The translations under genes and the position numbers were made by a program. From assembly GCA_023101725.1 (NCBI GenBank), contig JALJCO010010304.1, positions 186,001 to 250,000 of the forward strand: a stretch of 64,000 bases of DNA, read 5' to 3'. Shown here piece by piece: positions 11,934 through 23,689 of the stretch (position 1 is the first letter of the stretch; every line of letters starts with the position of its first letter). The notes below the pieces were generated by a model. It worked only from the letters and a program-made list of their open reading frames with translations. It did not search any database and was not told the DNA's origin. Source of the stretch: Atherinomorus stipes. Its lineage: Eukaryota > Chordata > Actinopteri > Atheriniformes > Atherinidae.

Positions 11934-12699
11934 TAGGGCTGGGACGACGCATCGACGTAATTACCGTAATCAATGATGTAAATATATCGACGCAAAAGTT
12001 GTACATCGACGCGTCATGAATGACATCATTCTGACGTCATCCTCCGAGGGAAGATCCAACGCCTCTAGCAGCAGCAGGTCAGCAGTCGCCATCAGTTACC
12101 TTGTCAAATGTGGTGCACACAGACCTGTTGTGAATGTTGTGAAAGCAGCCTTATGGCTGCTTAGATTACATAAACTTCATAAATAAGGAGTATTCTTTGG
12201 TGGATTCGGGTCACCATTGAATCTAGAAACCTAAAATCTAAAATTCTGCTTCTTTCAAAGAGAAAATGATAAATTCAGATTTTAAATATGGCATGAGTAA
12301 CAATTTAGCTGTTTAGGAAGTTAACATCAGTTTCCCAGGTGAATAGTCTCACGTGTGTTTGACTGCATTTTGTTTTTGGCTCCATCATGAATCTTTTGGT
12401 GGTTCGTGCATTTCACTTAAACACTTTTTATATTATGTTTGAATAAAGAGAGACAGACAATATTACTGGATTATATTTTTTGTTGAAGGCACATAAGCTG
12501 TTTTTACAGATATTTATTATTTCACATTCAGTAAGTTATACTTGGAGATTTGCCACATTACTTTTTCATATTTCTTTTTTGTGTCTTTCATTTTAAAAAA
12601 AGGCTGATATGGAATGACTCCTTTTTTTGGTGAACTGCATTGATGTTTTGTTGAAGATAATCGATAAATTGAAAAAAATAGTCGCTTGGTGCAGCTCTG
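11934..12699. mobile_element. Non-autonomous hAT element
   Basis: Starts TAGGGCTGGGACGACGCATC and ends ...GGTGCAGCTCTG, an imperfect hAT-style inverted end pair. Flanking octamers TGGTCTCT (11926-11933) and CGGTTTCT (12700-12707) match at six of eight bases. Sub-terminal 'ATCGACG' repeats are typical of this fish group. The 766-bp body has no transposase ORF. Confidence 0.7.
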
Positions 12700-12704
12700 C
12701 GGTT

Positions 12705-13010
12705 TCTCACACAGTCATGGACATTTTCAGGTGTTTCCCAGCTGGGCTGTCCTTACTGTGGGAAGATGTTAAACTCAGGAAAAGCCTACCCCTCCCGGTG
12801 GGATCTGCTCAGTCTGTCGCTGTAGTAAAAACAAAATTAAAAACTTTCTTATTTGCTCTGGCTTTTGCAACAATGTAGGCCGAGTGACATGTTCTCTATG
12901 TCTTTGATTTATTTCATATCAAACTTTTTAATTTCAAGATTTTATTTTCAAATTTTCATACATTATTTGTACAGCACTTTGGTCAACAAACGTTAAATTT
13001 GCTCATAAAT
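12705..13010 (+). pseudogene. L2-like LINE, 3' end
   Basis: Contains a coding trace (P)LPVGSAQSVAVVKTKLKTF followed by LFALAFA, resembling the conserved end of fish L2 reverse-transcriptase ORFs ('LP..VRSA.S...FK..LKT.LF..AF'). It is followed by the typical non-coding tail 'TTTGTACAGCACTTTGGTCAAC'. No reverse-transcriptase core remains; this is a 5'-truncated insertion. Confidence 0.6.
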
Positions 13011-13125
13011 GAACTTGACACGCTTGCAATAGAGAATTATCAAAAAGAAAAATAAACTTCTGAGTAAAACTTGAGAGCAAATTTGAGGCGATTTGTGAGC
13101 AGATGTCGGTGAAGGAGGCTTGAAT

Positions 13126-13319
13126 GGGCTATATGCACGGTTCCACTACTTCCTGAACTTCAGACAGCATCTTTGCTGCCTGTCTTTCATTATCGGACAA
13201 ACTGATTAATCCAGGTGTGTCTGACCTCAATAACTGGCCAAACACACCTGGATTAATCAGTTTGTCCAGTAATGAAAGACAGGAATCAAAGGTGCTGTCT
13301 GAAGTTCAGGAAGTAGCCC
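13126..13319. mobile_element. Palindromic MITE (ATTAATCCAGGTG family), copy 1
   Basis: Arms contain 'CTACTTCCTGAACTTCAG', 'GTCTTTCATTA' and 'GACAAACTGATTAATCCAGG', mirrored by 'GGATTAATCAGTTTGTC', 'TAATGAAAGAC' and 'CTGAAGTTCAGGAAGTAG'. Ends GGGC...GCCC with AT on both sides. Related copies lie at 6091-6174 and 42010-42220. About 194 bp, no coding. Confidence 0.75.
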
Positions 13320-13325
13320 ATCGTC

Positions 13326-14883
13326 CACGTTGGGTGTCTCCAGTGTGGAGCCGGCTGAACCCATTTTGTGGACTCTAACAGTGAAGGGGGCTGTTAAGCT
13401 GATGAAGGAGGTTTTACCGAGCCTTCCCTGTCCTGTGGGACCCTTCAGGCTGATAGGTACTGGCAGGCTACGTGGAGGCAAAAAACTCTGGTGTAGGAAG
13501 AGTTTGGTGAGTGAATGAAGGACTACCAACAAGTTAGAGGAGATTCTGGTCAGGTCCAGGACCTACAGGAGGACTGTGGCCTGGGAATGCCTCAGGATCC
13601 CCTCAGATAAGCTGGAAAAGTGATGATAATGGCACAAAACCATGGAAGATCAAATATGAAGTTAAAGGCCATTTAGACTGATCTAGATACAATGCAGTGA
13701 TAATGATAATTACATTATTCCTGCTGAGTGAGTCCAGATGTCAGCTGAGTGAAAACAGATTTTCCTTTTATTCTCATGTGAATGTGAAACTTTAATGAAA
13801 AAGAAAGAAAACGTAACATCTGAGGTATTTTGAGACAGTGTTTCTGATTTGTTTTCCTGGTGCCATTAGTCCTTATTTGTTACTGTTTGCATGTGTATTT
13901 GCACCTCCCCCAGACCCGACTTCGTTATGTGAAACGACCCTGTTACTGAATGCTTGACTGGATCATTTTCTCCATGAGAGCAGTTATACTGCATCGCCAG
14001 CCGTGACAGAAGCATGCCTCAAGGCTGTTTTCCATCTCCTCACCTAAGAAGACTCCTTCCACCTGACACGAACGCTTAGCAGATCACACAGGATGGCTGC
14101 TCCTCCTCCTCCCAGCTCTCGTCCTGTCCACTCGCATCTCCTCTCCTCCTCAGATTGGATGAAACTTTAAAAACACCTCTTTAACATCAATAAACCATTG
14201 CCAAATTCAATCTGAGACATTAGTATAACATCCGTAAACAAAGTGAATCCGTTTCTCAGCCCCTGGCAGCCTCTGGCTTGTCAGAATGTATTGTCTTTCA
14301 GCTTTTATTTCTCTTCTTGCTCTTTAAAGCCAACAGAGCGAAACCATGGAGGTCATTTATGCTGCAGCGAGGAAGCTGATGGATGCCTTTGTACGAGTGC
14401 AAGTAGAGAGAGGAAGATCGTGGCCTCAGCATCACCAGAGCTGGGATTTTACAATCCTGGATCGTAAGTCTTAACTGTAGCTGCTTTTCTCGTGTCAAAA
14501 CTTGCAGATCACATTTAAATTTAGCAACACTTCATCACATTTAAGTCATGCTGACAGTTTTCCTGTAACCACAGACACTTGCAGATGGACAAACTGAAGT
14601 GGAGTCCTTTAAAAATACACCAAGTGATGTAAAATGCATTCAGCATCTGTTTGTATGCTGCTCCTCATCTTCATCTCTGGCAGTAGGAAGATGCTGATCA
14701 TTGCACCTCACATGTGATTTCAGGTGCGTCTGCATCCGGTAGCAAGTCACAGGAAGACGAAAGGGCGTGATGCCTGGTTTCTTCCAAAACATGCAGCACT
14801 TTAGAAGGGGTGGGGGTTTTAGGCACTTTGTAATTTGATTAGATTCTGATTCAGATGTCTGCGATAAAATTTTGAAACATTTA
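13326..14883. other. No recognisable gene
   Basis: Several ORFs of 60-90 codons, none with a domain I know. The 14300-14470 stretch has a pyrimidine tract before 'AAAG' and a 'GTAAGT' at 14463-14468, so a host exon cannot be excluded, but no conserved protein is recognisable. Confidence 0.4.
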
Positions 14884-15106
14884 TTAAAGGGATACAACAC
14901 CCAGAGAATGATGGTCCTTCATCTTCTAATCACCCTCATGCTGTGCAAGACTGTGGAGCACTTTTTTAATATCTCAAATGCAGATCCGGGGGTGTTCTCG
15001 TTATCCACCAACATTCAAGTAATGGGGTTCACCGGTGCCTGAAACAAAAAGGTCCATAAAAGTCCACAAAAACTTGACAGTATTCCTCCATGCTGCTCGT
15101 CCACGG

Positions 15107-17259
15107 CAGTGTTGTTTTTGGCAGCTATCTGAGTTTTAGTCTTTCTGACGAAAATGGTTATTAGTTTTAGTCACATTTTAGTCATTGCTGTATCTCTGAT
15201 AGTTTTAGTTGAAAAAAATTCAAAAAGGTTTTAGACTTGTTTTAGTCAGTTAGGCTAAATTAAAAAAGAAAAAGAAAAAAAGTTTGAGTTTAATTCAGTA
15301 AGTATTGGAAATTGGAATCAAAGTTACAGGCTCTATCAAGTGAAATTTATAAAACAATTAACCATATTACTTTTTTATATTAATAATATAGCCTACAAGG
15401 CATTCTGCTTTCTTTCTGATGGATTATAGGCTATTGGAAGTGTGTCCATAATAATTTCACATTACTGACCACCAAGCAGCTGGTTGATGCTGCCTCACCT
15501 GCGTGTCTGACCGCTGGTTTGTTGCTCATATGAAATGAATGAATGAAATGAAAAATACTTTATTTGTACCAGAAAGGAAATTCAACATTTCTAAAAAAAA
15601 AAAAAAAAAGCTCCCTTCTTTTCATTTTTTTTGTTTGTCTGTTTTGTTTGTTTTTTTGTTTTTAACAATATAACATTCATATGAAATAACAACATAACAA
15701 TAATAAGTCAGTCAGTCAGTTTTGTTCTTTAGGGTGATGCTGCTGGCAGAAATGAATTTCTGTATCTTTCCGTCAGTGAACCTGACGCAGCCTCCCACTG
15801 TTGATTCTTCACCGTGTTGTGGAGAGGATGGGAAGAGTCCTCCATCATCTTCATCAGCTTGTGCAGCATTCTTTTTTGAACGATCAGCTCCAGCGGCTCC
15901 AGAGTTATCCCCAGCACAGAACCAGCTTTCTTGATCAGCTTGTTTAGTTTCTTCAAGTCTCTGATTCTGATGCTGCTGCCCCAGCAGATGCTGCAAAGCT
16001 AATTGCACTTTCCACAACAGACTTGTAGAAGATCTGCAACATCTTGGTGCAGACGTTGAATGATCTCAGCTTCCTTAAGAAGTAGAGTCTGTTCTGACCT
16101 TTCTTGTAGATGTAGTCAGTGTTGCATTTCCAATCAAGTCTGTTGTCCAGCTGAACTCCAAGGTATTTGTAGTTCTCCACCACCTCCACCTCCTCTTCCA
16201 GGATGTAGACAGGACTATGCTGCTTATTCTTGCTCCTCCTGAAGTCAACAATCGTCTCTTTAGTCTTGCTGGTATTTAAGATGAGCTGATTGTTACTGCA
16301 CCATTTCACAAACTGATTGACAAGTTCCCTGTACTCAGCTTCTTGTCCATCACTGATACACCCCACAACTGCAGAGTCATCAGAATATTTCTGCAGATGA
16401 CAGGACTCAGAGTTGTACTGGAAGTCTGAGGTGTACAGTGTAAAGAGGAATGGTGAGAGTACAGAACCTTGTGGTGCTCCTCTAAATGTGTGCACCAGAG
16501 TCCTGCAAGAGTTTGGTTCTCAACGGGTAACTTGCAAAAATGCTGTTTAGCAGACAGAACTGACAAAGATTAATATCACAGTTCAGGTGTGGATGGATAT
16601 TTATGTAGTTTGGGCGGGTCGCGGTGAGAATAAGTTTGTTTTTAGTTTGTGAACATGACGTGTTTCAAACATCAGGTGCTGGGATCCTTTCCAGCGCAGG
16701 CAGAGACACTGCTGGTGATGAGAAGCAGGAACGGAGAACAAAGTTAAAGCGAGGATGATGATTTCTTGTTTATGCAGGAATCTCTTAATCAAATAAATAA
16801 AGCCTCTAAGTTGCAAAATTACAGAGACAGTGAATTTCTACATTTAGTAACTTAATGTGTTGATGTGCGGGTCAGGTTTGACAGGGAGAGCCACGGTTGG
16901 TGGGTCTCTGTTCAGATTCGGGCGGATGCGGGTCGGTAAAACCTGTGCAGTACGCTGATGTGCACGCGGCTGCACGCCAAGTGGTGGTCGACGTACCCAA
17001 ACAAGAAGAGGATGCAAGTACTTTTTAGGCTTTTGACAGACAGATTAATGCACAATAAGCAGAAATTTCCAGCGTCATGAACGTCTGACAGACCAGACAC
17101 TGACATTTTCCTCCAGTATCATCTCGTCAACAAAAATTCACGTCTTGTCATGTTTTAGTCATCATAGAGACATGTTTAACTCATCATCGTCTCGTTATTG
17201 TCATGAAAAAAAGGGGTGTCCACAAAATGATTTAGTCATCGTTAACGAAAACAACACTG
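15107..17259. mobile_element. hAT-type element inserted in the fold-back
   Basis: Ends CAGTGTTGTTTTTGGCAGC and ...GTTAACGAAAACAACACTG. Sub-terminal 'TTTTAGTC' repeats and 'CATCGTCTCGTTATTGTCATG' are typical of this fish hAT group. Flanks GTCCACGG (15099-15106) and GTCCACTG (17260-17267) match at seven of eight bases, an 8-bp hAT target duplication. The 2153 bp includes a LINE insertion at 15531-16500. I see no hAT transposase. Confidence 0.8.
15531..16500 (-). pseudogene. LINE reverse transcriptase 3' part (Rex1/CR1-L2 type)
   Basis: Minus-strand translation from 16495 gives FRGAPQGSVLSPFLFTLY (reverse-transcriptase motif), LQKYSDDSAVVGCI (catalytic Asp-Asp box, YSDD), LILNTSKTKETIVDFRR, YKYLGVQLDNRLDW, NRLYFLRKLRSFNV and IFYKSVVESAISF. 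A frameshift near 15960-15985 moves the frame, after which LNKLIKKAGSVLGITLEPLE and SSHPLHNTV follow to about 15730. These are end-of-ORF2 features of teleost non-LTR retrotransposons. A tail with 'AAATAAAGTATTTTTCATT' and ATTC-type repeats lies at 15531-15570. The copy is 5'-truncated at about 16500, as target-primed insertion usually leaves it. The clade name is inference. Confidence 0.8.
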
Positions 17260-17866
17260 GTCCACTGTAATCCAAGTGTCCTGAGTGGGTAGTGTCCATA
17301 ATTTACTCAAAACGACATCATTTAGCAATTTTTATAGCCTAAACAGTAGAACATCACACATCTGCTATGTGAGTTCATGACACTACAGAAGCCGCGGCAG
17401 ACGAGAGTGCATGTTCTTTCTTTCTTTCTTTTAAATCAACAGCCAACCCCTCTTGTGTTTGTCTGCAGCTGGGGCACTCTGAACACAACGTAAAGAGTGA
17501 ATTTCTTCTTCTACGCTTGCATTATCGGCAGACTAGGCAATGAACGCAGCAACTTCCGTAGTGTCATGAACGCGCATATAGGAAGTGCAAAGTCGACTGT
17601 TTAGGCTATAAAAATATACTAAACAATGTCGTTTCGAGTAAATTCTGGACGCTACCCACTCAGGATACTTGGATTACATTGGACGAGCAGTATGGAGGAA
17701 TATTGAAAAGTTTTTGTGGACTTTTATGGACCTTTTTGTTTTAGGCAGGTGATTAATGAAACCCACCCCCCAAATCTCTGGCTGCATTTGAGATATTAAA
17801 AAGTGCTCCAGAGTCTCGAGTAGGGAAAATGAAGGCACATCATTCTTTGGGTGTTGTATCCCTTAA

Positions 17867-18598
17867 ATGCATTCTGATTAAATCCCCAGGTGATCACTCT
17901 CATGCTTATTCTGCTCAGGACTGTTTATGAAAAATGCCATCTACAGCATCCATGCAAGGCCGTAAACCTAATGTGCAGGCTAAATGTTCATCAGCTGCAG
18001 TCACCATCCCTTCCCCCTGGCTCCGGTTTTATTCAGATTCTCTTTAATTCAGTCATTCACTTGTACAGCTGATCTCTCCATCTATGATCCCTAAACCCAA
18101 TCACAGAGATGAGAAGCTGCCGGCTCGTTTAAAAGACTCCCAAACAAAGGTATTTGTAGCTTGATGGGAGAAAGAGACGGATAAAGTTGTCCCAGACGCA
18201 TCTGTTGGAAAAGAAAGGAAACTAGAGAAAAGGTCTTTGGAACCGAGGACAGAATAGGGTAGAAAAAGGACGAGGCCAGGACACATTATCTAGGACAAAA
18301 AAAAAAAAAAGTTGAATTCACACATTTAGATCAGAGATGATCTAATTAAGTATGTCAGACAAATTGGCCTACTTTGAAATAAGCACATAACTTCCTTTGT
18401 AGAGTTATCTCGTCTTATTAAACTGTCTCTCCTTGAACGCATGTAGGTGGTATTCAGATGACGGAATTAAGATGGCAGCTCACAGGGACGAGAAAGACAC
18501 AGCATGAGACAAAACAGCTCGGTCAATATGCACTCATCTCGCTTTAGTAAGCAGATCCAGCTGAAACAGTGAAGCCTGAACCAACAGGTCAGCGACTG
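17867..18598. other. No recognisable gene
   Basis: Short ORFs only; nothing recognisable. A 15-base A run lies near 18297-18311. Confidence 0.45.
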
Positions 18599-18960
18599 GG
18601 ATGGGAATCGTTAAGAATTTAGTGATTTCGATTCTCTTATCGATTCCACGTTTCGATTCGGTTCCTTATCGATTCTCTTATCGATTCTCATTGAATGATT
18701 AAATACAGCATGAACATCTTTGGTTGCAGTAACTCTTTCCATTTAAAATATGCATCACCATTTTGCCTTCAACTTCACCTTAAAGTTGACTTCAGTTAAA
18801 AAACAATTCATGAAATACAACTGCAGTGATCAACTTCTGTACAGAAACAGTTTCTGTGCAGAAAAAATAGCATGTTTACCTTTTGATGAAGGATACGAGA
18901 TCTTTTAGGACTTAAAGGGAATGGATTAAATATAGCTCATGGGGGGGAGCTTCAGCTCAG
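18599..18960 (+). mobile_element. hAT-like element end
   Basis: 'GGGATGGGAATCGTTAAGAA' followed by 'GATTCTCTTATCGATTC' repeated three times in 90 bp is a familiar fish hAT left end. I found no matching right end, so the extent to 18960 is a guess and the element is probably truncated. Confidence 0.4.
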
Positions 18961-19259
18961 CACGCCTTCTGTCTTCAACGTCGCAGGTAACGTAGAACTC
19001 CCGTTCACTGTAATAATGTTAGAGATTATTCATAAAATATTGCGCTTTGTCTTAACCTTTAGTCTTTAGTTTATCTTGAACATGTTTAAAGGAAAGCAGC
19101 AGCATCTTCTGTGTCAGGTGTGTACTGCTGTGTAGTACTATGTACTACTGTGTACTGCTCAGTGTACTGCTCTGTAAATTATATCAAAATATCTGACAAA
19201 TGAAACGAAACACACACACAAACATATACATACATAATTACACACACATAATAATAATT

Positions 19260-19359
19260 TAATTCAACATGTTCAAAAGGAGTAAAAAGAAGTCGAACTT
19301 ATTAAATATCAGTATATCTAATATTGGATTTTTAAAAAAGCCAATATGGAACATCCCTA
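19260..19359 (-). mobile_element. Element end with CATCCCTA terminus
   Basis: 'AATATCAGTATATCTAATATTGGAT ... CCAATATGGAACATCCCTAC' resembles right ends of fish DNA transposons that start TAGGGATG. No left end was located. A CA/TA-rich low-complexity stretch (19208-19255) precedes it. Confidence 0.35.
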
Positions 19360-19834
19360 CTCATGTGTGTATAAATTTTTGGCTATTCTGCCCACCTCTA
19401 GTTTCAATAAACCACCGAGGAACAAGCTAGTTTTTAACTTAGAGATGATGTTTGGTTTAAAAAAAAAGAAGTTTAAAACAGGAGTGGAGTTTGAATCAGC
19501 TTTCCTGAAACAGTTTGCAGTAAAATATAAAAAAGTGACGGCCATTCTGAGAGTCATGAAAGTAACGAGGCATCATCAAGTTTGTTTCATGTGCTGCTAA
19601 ACGGCATGTTTTGATATTTGGACATTTATTTATCTGAAAAAATAACTGAAAATATAAATCTTCATTAAAATAATGTAGAGGGAAACGAACAGCAACAAAT
19701 CCTCCGTATTAGCTTGAACATACATCCCAGCAGGAATTGTGCACTGAAATTTCCTGATGATCTGATCTCACTTCTGCCAGAAGCAACATATTTGTTTCCC
19801 ATCGTTTAACAGAAAAAGAATCCTTAACATCTTC

Positions 19835-20130
19835 AGCTTAATTTAATTGCACTTTATTATATTGAGCAACAAAAAGAAGCATCTCGTGGCGCTTTACAGA
19901 GTCAACAGTTCTCTCTGAGGAAGCATTTGGCAGCAGAGAAGATGAAAACATCCTTTTTAACAGGAAGATACATCTGACAGAAGCAAACCCAGGGATCAAC
20001 CGTCTGCTCAAGCCTGTGGAGGCAGGAGAATAAAAAGAACGAGGGAGAGACGAACAACTAACAATAAATACTGAGGAGTTGGAGGGGTCAGAGAGAGCAG
20101 ATTAGACGTCTGCAATTAACTCTGGAGCTG
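19835..20130 (-). repeat. Old interspersed repeat (LINE/SINE tail type)
   Basis: Order of blocks 'AATTGCACTTTATTATATTG', 'CGTGGCGCTTTACAGAGTC', 'GAGGAAGCATTTGGCAGC', 'TTTTTAACAGGAAGATACAT' and 'CTGACAGAAGCAAACCCAGGG' parallels the widespread fish repeat whose other orientation ends in '...GGCGCTATATAAATAAA'. A related forward-orientation copy is at 25790-26060. No coding content. Confidence 0.5.
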
Positions 20131-20923
20131 AAGAAACCTGAAGGAGGGAATTTAAATGAAATGAGAAAATATTTCCCTGAAGGAAATGATGTTGTAGTAG
20201 ACCTCTCTTTTCTTTTTTTAAATATTTCATTCAGTCATCCTGTTTTAGACGTTTTAACTTCATTTAACAGACTAAATCAGCAGTTATGAGGCCAGTCGTG
20301 GAACAGTAGGGCTCCACCTCCCAGCAGCTCGGCTATCCTTCCATTCGCCCTGGTTTCATCTCACAGTGCTGACTTGTAATCTGGATGCACACTCACCTGC
20401 AGGGAGAGTGGAGATAACTGACCAGTGACTACAAAGATGTCTGTCTCCCCACTGTGGGATGAACACACTGTAAGCTAACAGTCAGGGGAGGAAAAAATGT
20501 TATCTTACTTTTGCTGTTTTGTGGTCAAAAGTTCTAAAACATGTCTTGTCATGTGTTTTCTGATGACTACGCCTAATAAATTAATCCCACGCTAAAAAGA
20601 AATGTTTAGCCTCAACAAAAAAATCAGTGCAACAGTTTCCATTAGTCTTTCTTAGTTACGACAACTTTATTTGAGATTGCGTTGAACTTACTATTTACTT
20701 TTGTGTCGTCCTCCTTTTTCTCTTCCTGCCTAGCATTGGTACTTTTCATTATGTCCACATGCTCCTTCTGTAAGCTTTTAATAGCTTACATGTGATTCAC
20801 ACGACTCTTAGCTTCATGCAAAGATGTACTGAATTTGTGTTTGTGAATAAACTGAAACTGAACCAACAAACAATATTACATTGGATTAATCAGCTTTTCA
20901 TCTTTGGTCAAAGATTATCTTAA

Positions 20924-21083
20924 AGGAATAGTACACCCACAAAATGATGGTCCTTCATTTTCTACTCACCCTCATGCTGAGAAAGACTCTGGAGCACTTT
21001 TTTAATATCTGAAATGCAGCCGGAGATGCAGCATGAGGGTGAGTAAAAATGAAGGACCATCATTTTGTGGGTGTACTATTCCT
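20924..21083. mobile_element. 160-bp palindromic T2/Kolobok-like MITE
   Basis: TTAA at 20920-20923 and 21084-21087. Ends AGGAATAGTACACCCACAAA and the perfect reverse complement TTTGTGGGTGTACTATTCCT. 'ATGATGGTCCTTCATTTT' and 'ACTCACCCTCATGCTG' are mirrored as well. The remaining loop is about 45 bp. Its terminus and inner 'CACCCTCATGCTG' block also resemble those of the 14888-17862 fold-back. Confidence 0.85.
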
Positions 21084-21087
21084 TTAA

Positions 21088-22422
21088 TACAGCTTACTTA
21101 ATGACTGTTATCATGAGCACAAGTTTTTAAGTTGGTAACAAAAAAAAAAAAGTGTTTATACGACTGAAATTGTTATTTTTAATTCTATTTAACTTTTTTT
21201 TTATTTAGTCAATCAAAGTTGAACATTTCCATTTGGGTCAACATCATATACTTAATTAAATATGTTCCATTAATTTGATGGTGTGATTTGGAACAACTTA
21301 CTTTACTGCATTATTCTTTTGCTCTTCATGCATACTCACTCAATTAAAGTATGCATCAGAGTAAATCCAGAGTCTATGGTAGAACAGCAACATGAAGTAT
21401 AAGACTGATACATTGCTTCCATATTTGACATAATTATTAAATATGGTGGCAAGTTTATCTCCTTTAAAGGTTCTTCACACTCATGGTGCAACTTTAACAA
21501 TCAAACTAAACAGAATTTCTCCACAACTCCGAATGTGAACATAACAAAAGAAGTAAACACTTAACTGAAATTTATAGGATAACAATCATAAAAGGGTTAT
21601 TTGCTGTTAAATTTGCTTTTCCCATGAGCCTTTGTGGTCGGGATATGTTGAGTTTTGAAAATAGCCCCGCCCCCTTTGCTGTTCATGCATGCTAAAGATG
21701 AAACAACCTAATGAATTTACTTTGAGTGAAAGGATAAATTTATGTCAGATTAGAGAGTGGGTTTTTAAGTTGATTTGACAAAAAAAAAAAGATTTAATTA
21801 CCAAACCAAAATAATTAAGTTAGATCAATGTAAATAAGTTTTTAATATCAACTACAGCCCAGATACTCTTTAGAGTGAGGAAACTTTAAATGCAAAAGTC
21901 AATGCTGAGAAAAATTAAGTTAACAAGCTACGTTTATTAAGTTATGCCAACTTGAATTTTGTTTTAAGCCTACCAACAGAGAAATTTGAGTGAAATTTTA
22001 GTAACTACCAACACTATTATTTGATCTCAACTCATAAAATAAAGTTAGACAAAGTTTATCTAAATCAAATAATTACATTTTTTAAGTTGCATTTATTTAT
22101 TAAATTGAGTGGTGTTGAAAGATTCTCTGAGTTCCTTTTTAGAGCGCATGAAAGTTCAGGTGGTTTCCTTTGTTACTCATCACTGATTTCCAGGACCACT
22201 GAACTAGTTCTTACATGACTTAAGCTGCTCGTCTCTGGTTTTCACTTAAAGTGATGTGGGTTTCTTTTAGGAGGAGAAACCAGTTAGGAGGGATGAGCGA
22301 GTTCACCACCATCTGCATCTGTCCAACCATCTAAATTATCTGTACCTGTAGGCTCGTTCAGATTGACTGCGTCTGTCTACCGTCTGACTTCATGGTCAGA
22401 TGAGAGCTGCGTGAGTCATCGG
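21088..22422. repeat. AT-rich tract with recurring TTAAGTT/AACTT motifs
   Basis: TTAAGTT-like words recur (for example near 21127, 21765, 21817, 21917 and 22084) together with several poly-A runs. This could be an eroded MITE cluster, but I could not pair any ends. ORFs are short and unrecognised. Confidence 0.35.
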
Positions 22423-22430
22423 GGGTGGAG

Positions 22431-23151
22431 TAGGGCTGGGACAATCCCCAATTAAATCGTATATTGGCAATTGGAAGGTTGCCAGGCAATTTGCTGTTAA
22501 TCAAGGCAATTTTGACAAAAAACAAAACAGCGCTCTACCGTGCATTTAGAGATGTTTCTGGAGGAAATACATGACTGTTAGAGAAACCCCGTTTACAAAC
22601 AGACCTACAATCCACATTCTCTTTCCTCAGTGCAGGTACACTGTCAGCAGCTCTGTGACAGTGACAGGGTGCATTTGTTCGATTCAAACGATGCAGCCCG
22701 TTTGCTTATGCTTCAGGGTCGTTCAACAGAGTAGACTAATTACAAATAAATATTGTTTCAATGTATAACTACTAAAATGTTCACACAAGGGCTTTCATAA
22801 AGAGATTTCATGAACACATCATCCAGCAAAGCTGATTTTACGGTTGTTAGTGCAGTCTAGCCTGAATGGAGGTTAAAATATTAAAGTATTAAACAACTAC
22901 ATAGTATTATACATATTATTAGTAATATATACATATACAATACATGTAATAAGTATAAAAGTACTTATTACAAAGCCACATCACAGGAGTTTCAGCTCAC
23001 ACATGCAATCAAATTCAGATTATTCACGCAGCCATGCTGACTGGTAGCGATCAACATAAGACCCCGCCCCCTTGCCAATTTAATCGTGTATTGGCAATCT
23101 TGAGCAATGACAATCTACAATTTGAAATTTAGAGGTGATCGTACAGCCCTA
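22431..23151. mobile_element. Non-autonomous hAT element with perfect 8-bp duplication
   Basis: Starts TAGGGCTGGGACAATCCCC and ends ...GATCGTACAGCCCTA. The octamer GGGTGGAG flanks it exactly on both sides (22423-22430 and 23152-23159). The sub-terminal 'AATTTAATCGTGTATTGGCAAT' near the right end mirrors 'AATTAAATCGTATATTGGCAATT' near the left end. The 721-bp body contains no transposase and must have been mobilised in trans. The intact duplication indicates a fairly recent insertion. Confidence 0.9.
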
Positions 23152-23200
23152 GGGTGGAGCGCAGAAGCAGCGCATCTCACCCGGACAAGTTTGCCAACGT

Positions 23201-23689
23201 CAGTCAGTCAGTCAGTCAGTCAGTCAGTCATTTTCTGTACCGCTTCAGGGTACCAGTTCAGGGTTGCTGGAGCCTATCCCAGCTACTATCAGGCGAGAGG
23301 CGGGGTACACCCTGGACAGGTCGCCAGTCTGTCGCAGGGCCAACATAGGGGGGAGTGGATAGCCTAGTGGTAGCGTCGTGGGTTTGGGCGGGAGGACCCG
23401 GGTTCGATCCCCCGACACGACTCCTGGGTGAACCACTGTGGACCCCTGAGCAAGGTCCTTAACCCCCCCACCAACTGCTCCCCGGGCGCTTTAAGTAGCA
23501 GCCCACTGCTCTCTGATACTCTCAGTACAGAGATGGGTAAAATGCAGAGCCCTAATTTCCCCTCGGGGATCATACAAGTATAAAAAAAAAAAAAAAAAAA
23601 AAAAGAAAACAACATGGAGAGACAGACAACCATTCATGCTCACATTCATTCCTAGGGGCAATTTAGAGTGATCAATTAACCTAACAGTT
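23201..23689 (-). mobile_element. tRNA-derived SINE, 5'-truncated, interrupted by a second SINE
   Basis: Reverse complement of the SINE at 32912-33315: the (TCAG)n tail at the left, then 'CTGTACCGCTTCAGGG', 'GGAGCCTATCCCAGCTACTA' and 'CACCCTGGACAGGTCGCC'. It resumes at 23607 with 'GAGAGACAGACAACCATTCA' and 'GGGGCAATTTAGAGTGATC'. A 13-bp duplication AGTTTGCCAACGT lies at 23188-23200 and 23690-23702. The promoter-bearing 5' part is absent. The gap from about 23348 to 23604 is another SINE. Confidence 0.85.
23348..23604 (+). mobile_element. tRNA-derived SINE (A/B-box, poly-A), nested
   Basis: Contains 'TAGCCTAGTGGTAGCG' (pol III A-box-like) and 'GGGTTCGATCCCC' (B-box-like), then 'CCCCTGAGCAAGGTCCTTAA', 'CTGCTCCCCGGGCGCTTTA' and 'CCCTAATTTCCCCTCGGGGA', ending in a long poly-A. 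The hexamer CAACAT occurs just before (about 23341-23346) and just after (about 23611-23616), consistent with a short target duplication inside the older SINE. A related copy is at 30530-30715. Confidence 0.8.

Larger units (their letters stand above)
14888..17862. mobile_element. TTAA-flanked fold-back element (T2/Kolobok-like), split by insertions
   Basis: TTAA 14884-14887 and TTAA 17863-17866 bound inverted ends AGGGATACAACACCCAGAGAA / ...TTTGGGTGTTGTATCCC. The inverted homology continues with 'GATGGTCCTTCAT', 'GGAGCACTTTTTAATATCTC', 'AAGGTCCATAAAAGTCCACA' and 'GTATTCCTCCAT'. The right arm contains further sequence (17270-17640) that is itself largely palindromic and is repeated at 46687-46995. 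Total span is 2975 bp because a hAT element (15107-17259) sits in it. No transposase of its own. Confidence 0.8.

Noticed and set aside
14243..14467. Possible host exon with a GTAAGT donor
   Set aside because: No recognisable protein and no second exon; kept only as a remark in the stretch entry.
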